From CAYMRB01 sp964392615 (GTDB lineage: Bacteria > Planctomycetota > UBA8108): DNA of 33,114 nt. The position numbers and the translations under genes were made by a program. The stretch spans positions 1 to 33,114 of the forward strand of contig CAYMRB010000053.1 of NCBI GenBank assembly GCA_964392615.1, in the 5' to 3' direction. Each line of letters begins with the position of its first letter. Within the stretch, counting starts at the first letter, position 1. This document shows, piece by piece, positions 11,669 through 18,514 of this stretch. Under the pieces are notes generated by a model, which was given only the letters and a program-made list of their open reading frames with translations, did no database searches and had not been told where the DNA came from.

Positions 11669-13105
11669 TCAGCGCTTCGCGTCCTCGAAGTAGCGGCTCA
11701 GTCGCTGGACGACATCCGGATGCCGATCGGCGACGTCGCGCTGCTCCCCGATGTCGTCGTCGAGGTCGTAGAGGGCGAAGCGGTCCTTGCCGCGCGGTTG
11801 CACCTTCCACTTGCCGGCGCGGATCGCCCAGATCCAGTAGAAGTACTCGTGCTTCTTCTGCGCGTCCGTCTGCCCGAGGAGTTCCGGCAGGTAGCTGATG
11901 CCGTTCATCTCCGGCGCGTCGATCCCGGCGATATCGCAAGCTGTCGGTAGAAAGTCCCAGAACGCGCTCGGGTGGTCGCTGACGCGGCCCGGCGCGATCT
12001 TGCCGGGCCAGCGGGCGATCAACGGCACGCGGATCCCCCCTTCGCGCAGGCTGCGCTTGGCGCCGGACAGCGGCCCCGCGCTGTCGAAGAACTCCAGGCT
12101 CTGCCCTCCCTCCGGCGACGGGCCGTTGTCGCTGCTGAAGAGGACCAGCGTGTTCTCGCTCAGCTTCAGCTCACCGAGCAGATCGAGGATCTTGCCGATG
12201 CTGCGGTCCATGCGCGAGATCATCGCCGCGTAGGTCGCGTTGGGATGGCTCTGGCCGCAATAGCCTCGGGTGTACTGGCTACCGTAGCCACCGCCGCCGG
12301 TGTTTCCCTTGCCCTCGACTCGGGGCGTCTCCGGCCAGCCCAGCTTCAGGTAGGGCTCGAGCGAATCCGCGGGCACGGTCAGCTCCGCGTGCGGGATGCA
12401 GAAGGGCAGATAGAGGAAGAAGGGGGCATCCTGGTTTACGCGGATCCAATCGAGGGCCTCGCGGGTCAACTCGTCGTGGCTGTAGGTTCCCTCGCCCTTG
12501 CGATACTCGCCGCCGACGCGCAGGTCGTGGTTCTTCGGATAGTGGACCTTCTCGTCGTTGCGCCACAGGAACTCCGGGTAGTAGAAGTGCGCGAAACCCT
12601 GATTGTCGAAACCGAAGAAGTGGTCGAAGCCCTTCGCGTTCGGGCAGCCGGGATGCCCGGGCCTTCCGACCAGGCCCCACTTGCCGATCATGCAGGTCGC
12701 GTAGCCGGCCTGCTTGAGCAACATCGCGATCGTGACGTCGTCCTTCTTCAGGCGGCCGCCGTTGCCCTTGACCGTCGCGTGCCCCATGTGCTTGCCGGTC
12801 ATCAACGCGCAGCGCGACGGCGAGCAGACCGTGAAGCCGGCGTAGTGACTCGTGAAGCGGATGCCCTCGCGGGCCAGCCGGTCGAGCCGTGGGGTCTTGA
12901 TCCTCGTCTGGCCGTAACAGCCCAGATCGCCATAGCCGAGATCGTCGGCAAGGATGAAGACTATGTTTGGACGCGCCGGTGGTGATTCCGCAGCCCGCCC
13001 CGCAGCTGGACCCGCCGACAAGAGCCCCGCAAGAAGGAGGCCCCACTTCAGCAGCGCCCCGGAACTCGTCGCGTGGAGTTGGCCTTCTGCAGTCGTCAGG
13101 ATCAT
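11669..13105 (-). CDS. Exported arylsulfatase (formylglycine type)
   Basis: The protein has 478 residues. After a rather long polar N-region comes a hydrophobic signal core (LLKWGLLLAGLLSAG). The sulfatase core begins RPNIVFILADDLGYGD with the metal aspartates, then CSPSR with Cys94 as the formylglycine precursor, a CMIGKWG lysine motif and FSSDNGPSPEG, and ends with ALYDLDDDIGEQRDVADRHPD, which is typical of family S1. The length is normal for an arylsulfatase A-like enzyme. It converges on the sulfatase-esterase fusion with only 12 bases between stop codons, so the two genes are separate transcripts even though they may act on the same sulfated polymer. The start is uncertain within the first 20 residues; an AGAGG lies farther upstream of the ATG than usual. 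Confidence 0.92.
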   Translation of the reverse strand: MILTTAEGQLHATSSGALLKWGLLLAGLLSAGPAAGRAAESPPARPNIVFILADDLGYGDLGCYGQTRIKTPRLDRLAREGIRFTSHYAGFTVCSPSRCALMTGKHMGHATVKGNGGRLKKDDVTIAMLLKQAGYATCMIGKWGLVGRPGHPGCPNAKGFDHFFGFDNQGFAHFYYPEFLWRNDEKVHYPKNHDLRVGGEYRKGEGTYSHDELTREALDWIRVNQDAPFFLYLPFCIPHAELTVPADSLEPYLKLGWPETPRVEGKGNTGGGGYGSQYTRGYCGQSHPNATYAAMISRMDRSIGKILDLLGELKLSENTLVLFSSDNGPSPEGGQSLEFFDSAGPLSGAKRSLREGGIRVPLIARWPGKIAPGRVSDHPSAFWDFLPTACDIAGIDAPEMNGISYLPELLGQTDAQKKHEYFYWIWAIRAGKWKVQPRGKDRFALYDLDDDIGEQRDVADRHPDVVQRLSRYFEDAKR

Positions 13106-13347
13106 GCCTAACCGAGCGCCTCTCGGATCTGAACAGGAGAGAACGAAGGTAACAGAGAAGAGCGAGTCGCGGTCAAGCGGGTTTCCTTTTTCTCTGTGCT
13201 ACCGACGTCCAGAATGTTGTTCTCCGGCGAGGACTTCTGCCGCCTCCAAGTAGGATTTCTTCCCTCTCGGCGGCCTCCAACTTTGGGTGTCCGGGCAACG
13301 CCTGGGGCTAGGACCTCCGTTTCCTCCTGTTGGTGCCTCTTCCATCC
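13106..13347. other. Intergenic region with no gene
   Basis: This stretch between the start of the minus-strand sulfatase and the tandem repeat holds no credible coding sequence. Its composition differs from the neighbouring genes (more T and A, for example TTTCCTTTTTCTCTG near 13184), and it may contain the sulfatase promoter, but I cannot assign a box with confidence. Confidence 0.5.
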
Positions 13348-13408
13348 AGCGAACAGCGAACAGCGAACAGCGAACAGCGAACAGCGAACAGCGAACAGCG
13401 AACAGCGA
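13348..13408 (+). repeat. 7-bp tandem repeat (GAACAGC)n running into an assembly gap
   Basis: At least eight consecutive, essentially perfect copies of the heptamer GAACAGC are present before the sequence is lost in Ns. The first bases after the gap are ACAGCGGATGGC, so the array seems to end within or right at the gap. The period is 7 and not a multiple of 3, and the array is intergenic, so it is not a coding repeat. There are no unique spacers, which excludes CRISPR. Heptanucleotide tandem arrays between genes are known in several bacterial phyla. The true copy number is unknown. Confidence 0.9.
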
Positions 13409-13508
13409 NNNNNNNNNNNNNNNNNNNNNNNNNNNNNNNNNNNNNNNNNNNNNNNNNNNNNNNNNNNNNNNNNNNNNNNNNNNNNNNNNNNNNNNNNNNN
13501 NNNNNNNN
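13409..13508. other. Scaffold gap (100 N)
   Basis: Exactly 100 ambiguous bases follow the heptamer array. The round number indicates a placeholder, so the real distance is unknown; the array itself is the likely reason assembly stopped. Confidence 0.97.
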
Positions 13509-13543
13509 ACAGCGGATGGCAGAATACAGGACAGACAGTCGGT

Positions 13544-13549
13544 TAGAAT
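13544..13549 (+). promoter_or_regulatory. Candidate -10 element placing transcription start at the ATG
   Basis: TAGAAT ends 6 bases before the ATG of the cysteine desulfurase. Since transcription normally begins about 7 bases after the -10 box, the mRNA would start at or next to the A of ATG and have no leader. In agreement, there is no ribosome-binding site between the gap and the ATG. No clear -35 box is visible. Confidence 0.45.
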
Positions 13550-13555
13550 CCCGAC

Positions 13556-14740
13556 ATGTCGGAACGCATCTACCTTGACCACGCAGCCACGACGCCGCTG
13601 CGGCCCGAGGTGCGGCTCGCGATGGAGCCGTTCCTCGGATCGCGATTCGGCAACGCGAGCTCGCTCCACGCCGAAGGGCGCGACGCGCGCGAAGCGCTCG
13701 AAGCGGCGCGCGCGACGATTCTGGGCGCTCTCGGGGCCGGGAGCCGGCGGCTCGTGTTCACGTCGGGCGGCACGGAGGCGGACGACCTCGCCGTGATCGG
13801 CACGCTGCTCGCCGCGGAGCCCGCCGACAGCCGCGTCGTCGCCAGCGCGGTCGAGCACGCGGCGGTGCGCAGCCTGCAGCCTCTCGTCGAGCGTCTCGGC
13901 GGCGAGTGGGTCGAGGTCGACGTCGATTCGGACGGTCGCGTCGAACGCGGCGACCTGCAGGCCGCACTGGCCGACGCGCCGACGGGACCGAACGTCGTGT
14001 CGGTCCAGGCGATCAACAACGAGACCGGCACGGTGCAGCCGATCGACGCCGTTGCCGCTCTGGCGCGCGCGGCCGGTGCGGTCGTCCACTGCGACGCGGT
14101 ACAGCTCATCGGCCACGGAACGCTGCGCATCGACGACGAGGCAACGCCGGACTTGATCGCGCTGTCGGCCCACAAGATCGGGGGGCCGCACGGCATCGGC
14201 GCGCTCATCGTCGGCCCCGGTGTCGAGCTGCAGCCGCTCCTGCGCGGCGGCGCCCAAGAGGGAGGTGTGCGGCCGGGGACCGAGCCGATCGCCGCGGCCG
14301 TCGGCTTCGCGCGCGCCGTCGAGTGCGCGGTCGCCGAGTGCGACGCCGGAGAGCCCGAGCGCCTCGCCGCGCTGCGCGATCGCCTCGAAGACGGCCTGCG
14401 GCAGCGGATTCCCGGCCTCGTCGTCAACACGCCGTCACGCGATCGCGCGCCGCACATCCTCAGCGTCTCGGTGCCGGGGGTCTCGGGGGAGTCGCTGGCG
14501 AAGCTCCTCGACGAGCTCGGCGTCGCGGTCTCGACCGGCAGCGCGTGCAACGTCGGCAAGAGCCGCCCGTCGCACGTCCTGCGAGCGATGGGGCGCACGG
14601 ACGAGCAGATTCGCGGCTCGCTGCGCTACTCGTCGGGACGCGAGACGACGGCAGATGAAATCGACGCTGCCGTCGAGAGGACGGCCGAGGCGGTCGAGCA
14701 GCTGTGGCGGATCGGCGGCTTCGTTCCACGCCGAGGCTGA
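13556..14740 (+). CDS. Cysteine desulfurase (NifS/IscS family)
   Basis: The protein has 394 residues, the usual length. It is a PLP-dependent class-V aminotransferase that takes sulfur from L-cysteine to give alanine and a protein persulfide, used for Fe-S clusters or thio-modification. Visible residues are the N-terminal YLDHAATTPL, FTSGGTEADDLA (phosphate loop), His101 in VEHAAV (stacks on PLP), NNETG, Asp180 and Gln183 in HCDAVQ, the Schiff-base Lys207 in SAHKIGGPHG, and the sulfur-carrying Cys331 in STGSACNVGKSRPSHVL. The Cys lies in a loop of the group-I (IscS/NifS) type rather than in the SufS type. No isc, suf, thiI or mnmA partner is next to it, so its specific sulfur acceptor cannot be told. 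It is cytoplasmic and probably monocistronic; it converges on the next gene. Confidence 0.95.
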   Translation: MSERIYLDHAATTPLRPEVRLAMEPFLGSRFGNASSLHAEGRDAREALEAARATILGALGAGSRRLVFTSGGTEADDLAVIGTLLAAEPADSRVVASAVEHAAVRSLQPLVERLGGEWVEVDVDSDGRVERGDLQAALADAPTGPNVVSVQAINNETGTVQPIDAVAALARAAGAVVHCDAVQLIGHGTLRIDDEATPDLIALSAHKIGGPHGIGALIVGPGVELQPLLRGGAQEGGVRPGTEPIAAAVGFARAVECAVAECDAGEPERLAALRDRLEDGLRQRIPGLVVNTPSRDRAPHILSVSVPGVSGESLAKLLDELGVAVSTGSACNVGKSRPSHVLRAMGRTDEQIRGSLRYSSGRETTADEIDAAVERTAEAVEQLWRIGGFVPRRG

Positions 14741-14761
14741 CTCTGACAGCCAGTCGCAGGA

Positions 14762-15799
14762 TCAGCGATCGGGTGTCGGCGCGGGCGCCGGAGCCTTCCG
14801 TCGCGTGCCGGCCCCTCCGCCGCGCGCGCCGCGGTCGGCTCGGCTCTTCTTGCGGTATGCGCGCTCGCAGGTCAGGTCGCAGAACCACCTCGTGACCGGA
14901 CCAGAGTGCATCGCGCGTCCCTTCGCGGTCTCGACCTTCTTGCCGCAATCGGCACACGGCGCGAACGGTGGGCGGTCCTCGATCTTCTCCGCGCCCTTCG
15001 GGAGCTCGAACTCGGCCGTGTCGACCTTCGCCTCGTCGAGGCGGGAGACATCGACGCTGAGCGTGTACGGGGGCAAGTCGGTGACGACGGTGATCTTCGC
15101 GCGCACGGGAATGCCGTGGACGTCGGCGAGCTTGTCGAGCACCTCCTTCGAGAACACCCCCAGGCGGCGATACATCTCGAAGTACGCGCCGCTCTGACGC
15201 GCGATGTTGATCGTCGGGTGGTTGACGACGATCACGCCGTTGATGATCTCGCGCTTGTTCTCCGTGACGAGCAGCACCTCGCAAGGCAGGTCGAGCACCT
15301 TCGCGGACGGCTTCCGCTCGACGACGACGTCGCGGCGCAGCCCCGGCAGAAGGTGCTCCCGCTTGAGCGCGGGCCCCCTCTCCCTCGCCCGCATGCGCAA
15401 GATGATGCGAAGCTTCGCGCGCTCCTCCAGCGTCCGCTTCAGCTGCCGGTTGCCGAGCTCGCGGCGGATCTCGCGATAGCGCTTGCCGCCGCCGGGAAAG
15501 TGCCAGACGACGGACTCCTCACCCTGCTGGCGCAGGATGAACACGTCCTTCGCCTTCGTGCGCTTCGCGTCGGTGTAGTCGATGAGCTTGACGCGCTGCG
15601 AGTGCGCGTCGATGAGCAGCGTCTGGTACGAGACGCCGTCGGACTTGTCGCTGGTGCGAGTCGGAAGGCCGCTCGTCTTCTGATCGACGCGCAGGACGGA
15701 CGTTTCGGCCGCGCGCAAGTCGCGACACAGCGAGCTCCCGCCCGCGAGAAGCACCACGGCGGCGAGTGCGAAACGGCCGGCGAACGAGGGGGTCGTCAT
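14762..15799 (-). CDS. Exported protein of unknown function with a C-terminal four-cysteine zinc-finger-like motif
   Basis: The protein has 345 residues when started at the ATG that gives a signal peptide (RFALAAVVLLAGGSS, cleavage near LRAAE); the longer upstream frame is intergenic. The N-terminal half (SYQTLLIDAHSQRVKLIDY, VWHFPGGGKRYREI) looks like an outer-surface beta structure similar in style to DUF4412-like periplasmic proteins, but I cannot assign a family. Near the end, Cys282-x2-Cys285 and Cys307-x3-Cys311 (in APCADCGKK and RWFCDLTCERAY) form a treble-clef/TRASH-like metal site, after which comes a basic, Pro/Ala-rich tail. A structural zinc finger of this kind is unusual in an exported protein. 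It stands alone between a convergent cysteine desulfurase and a 233-base gap with no recognisable feature. Confidence 0.7.
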   Translation of the reverse strand: MTTPSFAGRFALAAVVLLAGGSSLCRDLRAAETSVLRVDQKTSGLPTRTSDKSDGVSYQTLLIDAHSQRVKLIDYTDAKRTKAKDVFILRQQGEESVVWHFPGGGKRYREIRRELGNRQLKRTLEERAKLRIILRMRARERGPALKREHLLPGLRRDVVVERKPSAKVLDLPCEVLLVTENKREIINGVIVVNHPTINIARQSGAYFEMYRRLGVFSKEVLDKLADVHGIPVRAKITVVTDLPPYTLSVDVSRLDEAKVDTAEFELPKGAEKIEDRPPFAPCADCGKKVETAKGRAMHSGPVTRWFCDLTCERAYRKKSRADRGARGGGAGTRRKAPAPAPTPDR

Positions 15800-16032
15800 G
15801 GGAGATCGCGTCCGAAACCGAGAGGGTGACGAAGGAAGCTCGTCGGCGAACCGCTCGCCTGCTGCGAAAGTCTGGCCCCTGATCGGGACGGACGCAAGCC
15901 CCGCGTATTCGATCCTCGAGGCGGGCCCCCGGCGCCCCGTGCCAGCGCGCCCCACGCCCCGGCTGCCCCGAATCGTCGGGTTTCGCGGTCCTCGCGCCGT
16001 CGTCGACGCGAGAACCGCGCAACCGACATCGG

Positions 16033-17208
16033 CTAGCAGTCCACCCAGGCGCCGCCCTTCGAGCTGCTCTCGACGGCCTTCTCGATGAAGTAGATGCCCG
16101 TGCGGCCATCCTCGACGTTGGCGTACTTCGAGCCGTCGCACGAGAACGGCTTGCCGTCGAGGTACGCGCGCACGTCCGCCTCGAAGCACGTGTGCAGGCG
16201 CGCGAACGCGTCGTGGAATGCCTCCGGGTGACCCGGCGGGATCGTCGGTTCGGCCATCAGGTCCTCGGGCAGGTCGCCGAGGAAGCCGTCATTGGCGGCG
16301 ACCGAGCCGCGCCAGTACTCGAAGTCCGGCTTGCCGGGCAGGAGGATCGTCAGCCGCTCCGGTTCCTCCTGCGACCAGCGCAGCGTTCCCTTCGTGCCGT
16401 TGACCTCGATGCCGAGATCGTTCTTGTGACCGATCGCGATCTGCGTCGCGCGGACCATTCCGCGCGCGCCGTTGTCGAGCTCGACGTAGACCGTGAAGTG
16501 ATCGTCGAGCTGACGGCCCGGGGCAAACGTCTCGAGGTGGGCCATCAGACGCTTGATCTCGAGGCCGGTCACGTAGCGCAGCTGCATCAGCGCGTGCGTG
16601 CCGATATCGCCGCCGCAACCGCTCGCGCCGGCGCGCTTCGGATCGACGCGCCACTCGGCCTGCATATTGCCCGTGTCTTCCGTGCGCTCGGAGAGCCAGC
16701 CCTGCAGGTAGTACGAGTCCACCCAGCGCACGTCGCCGATCAGCCCGCTGCGCACGATATGCCGCGCCAGACGGCTGGTCCAGTGGCCGAGGTACGTGTG
16801 CGCGACGCCGAACGGCACGTTGTGCTTCTTGGCGAGCGCGACGAGGCTGTCGGACTCCTCGAGCGATACCGTGAGCGGCTTCTCGCAGAAGACCGGGATG
16901 CCGGCCTCGATGCACTTCTTGGCCGGGTCGTAATGAACGAAGTTCGGCGTGACGATCAGCACGTAGTCGAGGCGCTCACCGACGGGCTTCTTCGCCTCCG
17001 TCGTGATCATCTCGTCGTAGCTCGCGTACCCCTGAATCGGGTACGGCCAGTTCTCGGCTTCCGAGAGCGCGACTTGCGGATCGGGGTGGAGCGCGGCGGC
17101 GGTGACGCGCCGAGTGCCCTCCATGTTGATCGCGCGCTGATGCGGCTGCACGATGAACGCCCCACCACCTCCGCCGATGAGGCCGACTTTCAACGGTCGC
17201 TGAGCCAT
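16033..17208 (-). CDS. Cytoplasmic Gfo/Idh/MocA-family oxidoreductase
   Basis: The protein has 391 residues. The start at MAQRPLKVGL is chosen because an ideal AAGGAGGA ribosome site lies about 6 bases upstream and because it places the Rossmann strand KVGLIGGGGGAF (residues 7-18) near the N-terminus, as usual. There is no signal peptide, unlike the homologue at 5609-6934. The EKP motif is at 109-111 (VFCEKPLTVSLEES), and the substrate-side phrase GGDIGTHALMQL is present. Such enzymes oxidise or reduce sugars, inositols or their acids with NAD(P). It lies directly downstream, on the same strand, of a xylose-isomerase-like gene; such pairs are typical of sugar or cyclitol catabolism, but a consensus promoter between the two shows that it can also be expressed on its own. 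Confidence 0.92.
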   Translation of the reverse strand: MAQRPLKVGLIGGGGGAFIVQPHQRAINMEGTRRVTAAALHPDPQVALSEAENWPYPIQGYASYDEMITTEAKKPVGERLDYVLIVTPNFVHYDPAKKCIEAGIPVFCEKPLTVSLEESDSLVALAKKHNVPFGVAHTYLGHWTSRLARHIVRSGLIGDVRWVDSYYLQGWLSERTEDTGNMQAEWRVDPKRAGASGCGGDIGTHALMQLRYVTGLEIKRLMAHLETFAPGRQLDDHFTVYVELDNGARGMVRATQIAIGHKNDLGIEVNGTKGTLRWSQEEPERLTILLPGKPDFEYWRGSVAANDGFLGDLPEDLMAEPTIPPGHPEAFHDAFARLHTCFEADVRAYLDGKPFSCDGSKYANVEDGRTGIYFIEKAVESSSKGGAWVDC

Positions 17209-17312
17209 GCTCGATCCTCCTTCAGGTCGTCGAGACGCTCGGCGGCGACCGTCCCGCCACACGGCAGACGACGCGACGCAGCCCTGGTCAGTCTCGAAGT
17301 ATTCAGGGTTCC

Positions 17313-17342
17313 TAAATAGGGAATCCGTACGGGTCTTGTCAA
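17313..17342 (-). promoter_or_regulatory. Sigma-70 promoter: TTGACA, 18-bp spacer, TATTTA
   Basis: On the minus strand a perfect -35 box (TTGACA, 17337-17342) is followed after 18 bases by TATTTA (17313-17318). Transcription would begin near 17306 and give a leader of about 100 bases before the oxidoreductase ATG. It is the clearest promoter in the window. Confidence 0.65.
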
Positions 17343-17365
17343 GCCGCTGTGAGAGGCGGCCTTTC

Positions 17366-17381
17366 GCCGGCAGCTGCCGGC
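17366..17381 (-). terminator. Perfect GC-rich palindrome at the end of the isomerase gene
   Basis: GCCGGCAGCTGCCGGC is a perfect 16-base palindrome that touches the isomerase stop codon and lies just upstream of the next promoter. It can fold as a hairpin, but no T-run follows, so intrinsic termination is uncertain; a protein-binding operator for the downstream promoter is the alternative. Confidence 0.35.
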
Positions 17382-18415
17382 TACGCGCCCAGCAGGTGGC
17401 GCAGCAGGAACGCGTCGAGGCCCTCGTAGTCGCGTTCGGCGATGTACGCGTCGACGCGACTCTCGTCGAGGCTACGGACCTTGTCGACGAGAAGGCCGAA
17501 CGTCTCCTTCGAGCTCCTCAGGTGCGCGAACGAGTCGCCGCGCTTCTGCGTCCGCATGACCTTGACGTCGAGCCCGACGAACTCGCCGTTCTTGCCGTAG
17601 TCGTTACGTTCCAACACGCGGACCTGGTTAAACGCGCGTCGCAAGTCGACCGATCCGAACGCCTTGTCCTGGTCGTACTTGAGGCCGTTCTGATCGTTCA
17701 GGTGGACGCTGAGGAGCTTGCCGTGGTGCAGCGCGTACGCCATCTCGTCCGACGGATCGAGCCCGGCGAGGATCGCGTGGGCCGACTCCATCAGGGCGCC
17801 AACACGCGACGGATCGTCCGACAGGTACGCAGTCGCGACCGCGTGCCCCATCGTCGGCAGGTACGCCTGGTCCATCGGCTCGTTCGGCTTCGGCTCGATC
17901 GCGATGCGAATGTCCTTGTCAGCCGCGAGCATGGCGTTGACGGCCTCGACGATTCGCCCGACGCAGACCGACGGGTCCTTCGCCTCGCGGATGTAGGTGC
18001 CCTCGCGGGCGAGCCACAGCACGATGAGATCGCAGCCGATCTCGCGCGCGATCTCGACGCTGCGGACGGAGCGGTCGATCGCGTACTGGCGCTCGCTCGG
18101 GTCGTTCGACGTGTAGCCGCCGTCGATCGTCTTCGGATCCTCCCATAGACGCGGCGCGACGAACTCCGCGACGAGGCCGACGTCGTCGAGGCGCTTCTTG
18201 ACGTCCTTCGCCTTCTGCAGCACCTCTGCGTGACTGTAACGATCGATCTCCGGCACGACGTCATCGTCGTGGAATTGCACGCCCTCGAAACCGAGCTGCG
18301 TGTAGACCTCCAGCTTCTCGTCGAACGCGAAGGACTCGCGGACGGGCGGACCGAACGGGTCGGCGCCCTCGTGGATGTTCCACGGTCCGAAGGAAAAGCG
18401 GTACGTGCCGGGCAT
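17381..18415 (-). CDS. Xylose-isomerase-like TIM-barrel sugar isomerase with one substituted metal ligand
   Basis: The protein has 344 residues, somewhat shorter than actinobacterial xylose isomerases (about 388). It follows them closely: FHDDDVVP, DGGYTSND, VLWLAREG, AIEPKPNEP and KYDQDKAFG match FHDDDLVP, DGGFTSND, VLWGGREG, AIEPKPNEP and KFDQDLVFG. Mapping by motif onto the Streptomyces enzyme gives His49 for H54, Asp52 for D57, Trp134 for W137, Glu174 for E181, Lys176 for K183, Glu210 for E217, His213 for H220, Asp248 and Asp250 for D255 and D257, and Asp283 for D287. The exception is the metal ligand D245 (HIDLNGQ), which is His238 here (SVHLNDQ). An aldose-ketose isomerase with altered metal site or substrate is likely; true xylose activity is not assured. 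The AGGAGT ribosome site supports the start. Confidence 0.85.
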   Translation of the reverse strand: MPGTYRFSFGPWNIHEGADPFGPPVRESFAFDEKLEVYTQLGFEGVQFHDDDVVPEIDRYSHAEVLQKAKDVKKRLDDVGLVAEFVAPRLWEDPKTIDGGYTSNDPSERQYAIDRSVRSVEIAREIGCDLIVLWLAREGTYIREAKDPSVCVGRIVEAVNAMLAADKDIRIAIEPKPNEPMDQAYLPTMGHAVATAYLSDDPSRVGALMESAHAILAGLDPSDEMAYALHHGKLLSVHLNDQNGLKYDQDKAFGSVDLRRAFNQVRVLERNDYGKNGEFVGLDVKVMRTQKRGDSFAHLRSSKETFGLLVDKVRSLDESRVDAYIAERDYEGLDAFLLRHLLGA

Positions 18416-18483
18416 GGCGGGGACTCCTGTGGGCTGTCGGTTGACGCATCACCGTATCCCGCCGGAGTGACGGCGGTCAAGAG

Positions 18484-18508
18484 GCGCCAGGGGACGGAGT
18501 GCTGGCGC
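18484..18508 (-). terminator. Hairpin after the M49 peptidase-like gene
   Basis: GCGCCAG and CTGGCGC (7-bp stem, 11-base loop) lie 7 bases after the stop codon of the minus-strand gene ending at 18515. The sequence after the stem has only a short T-rich piece (CTCTTG), so this is a modest terminator candidate. Confidence 0.4.
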
Positions 18509-18514
18509 TACGCG

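Noticed and set aside
13348..13408. CRISPR array
   Set aside because: The repeat is 7 bp, contiguous and without spacers; no cas genes are present.
15800..16032. N-terminal extension of the exported zinc-finger protein into the upstream gap
   Set aside because: The extension would hide the signal peptide in the middle of the protein, and it has no conserved appearance.
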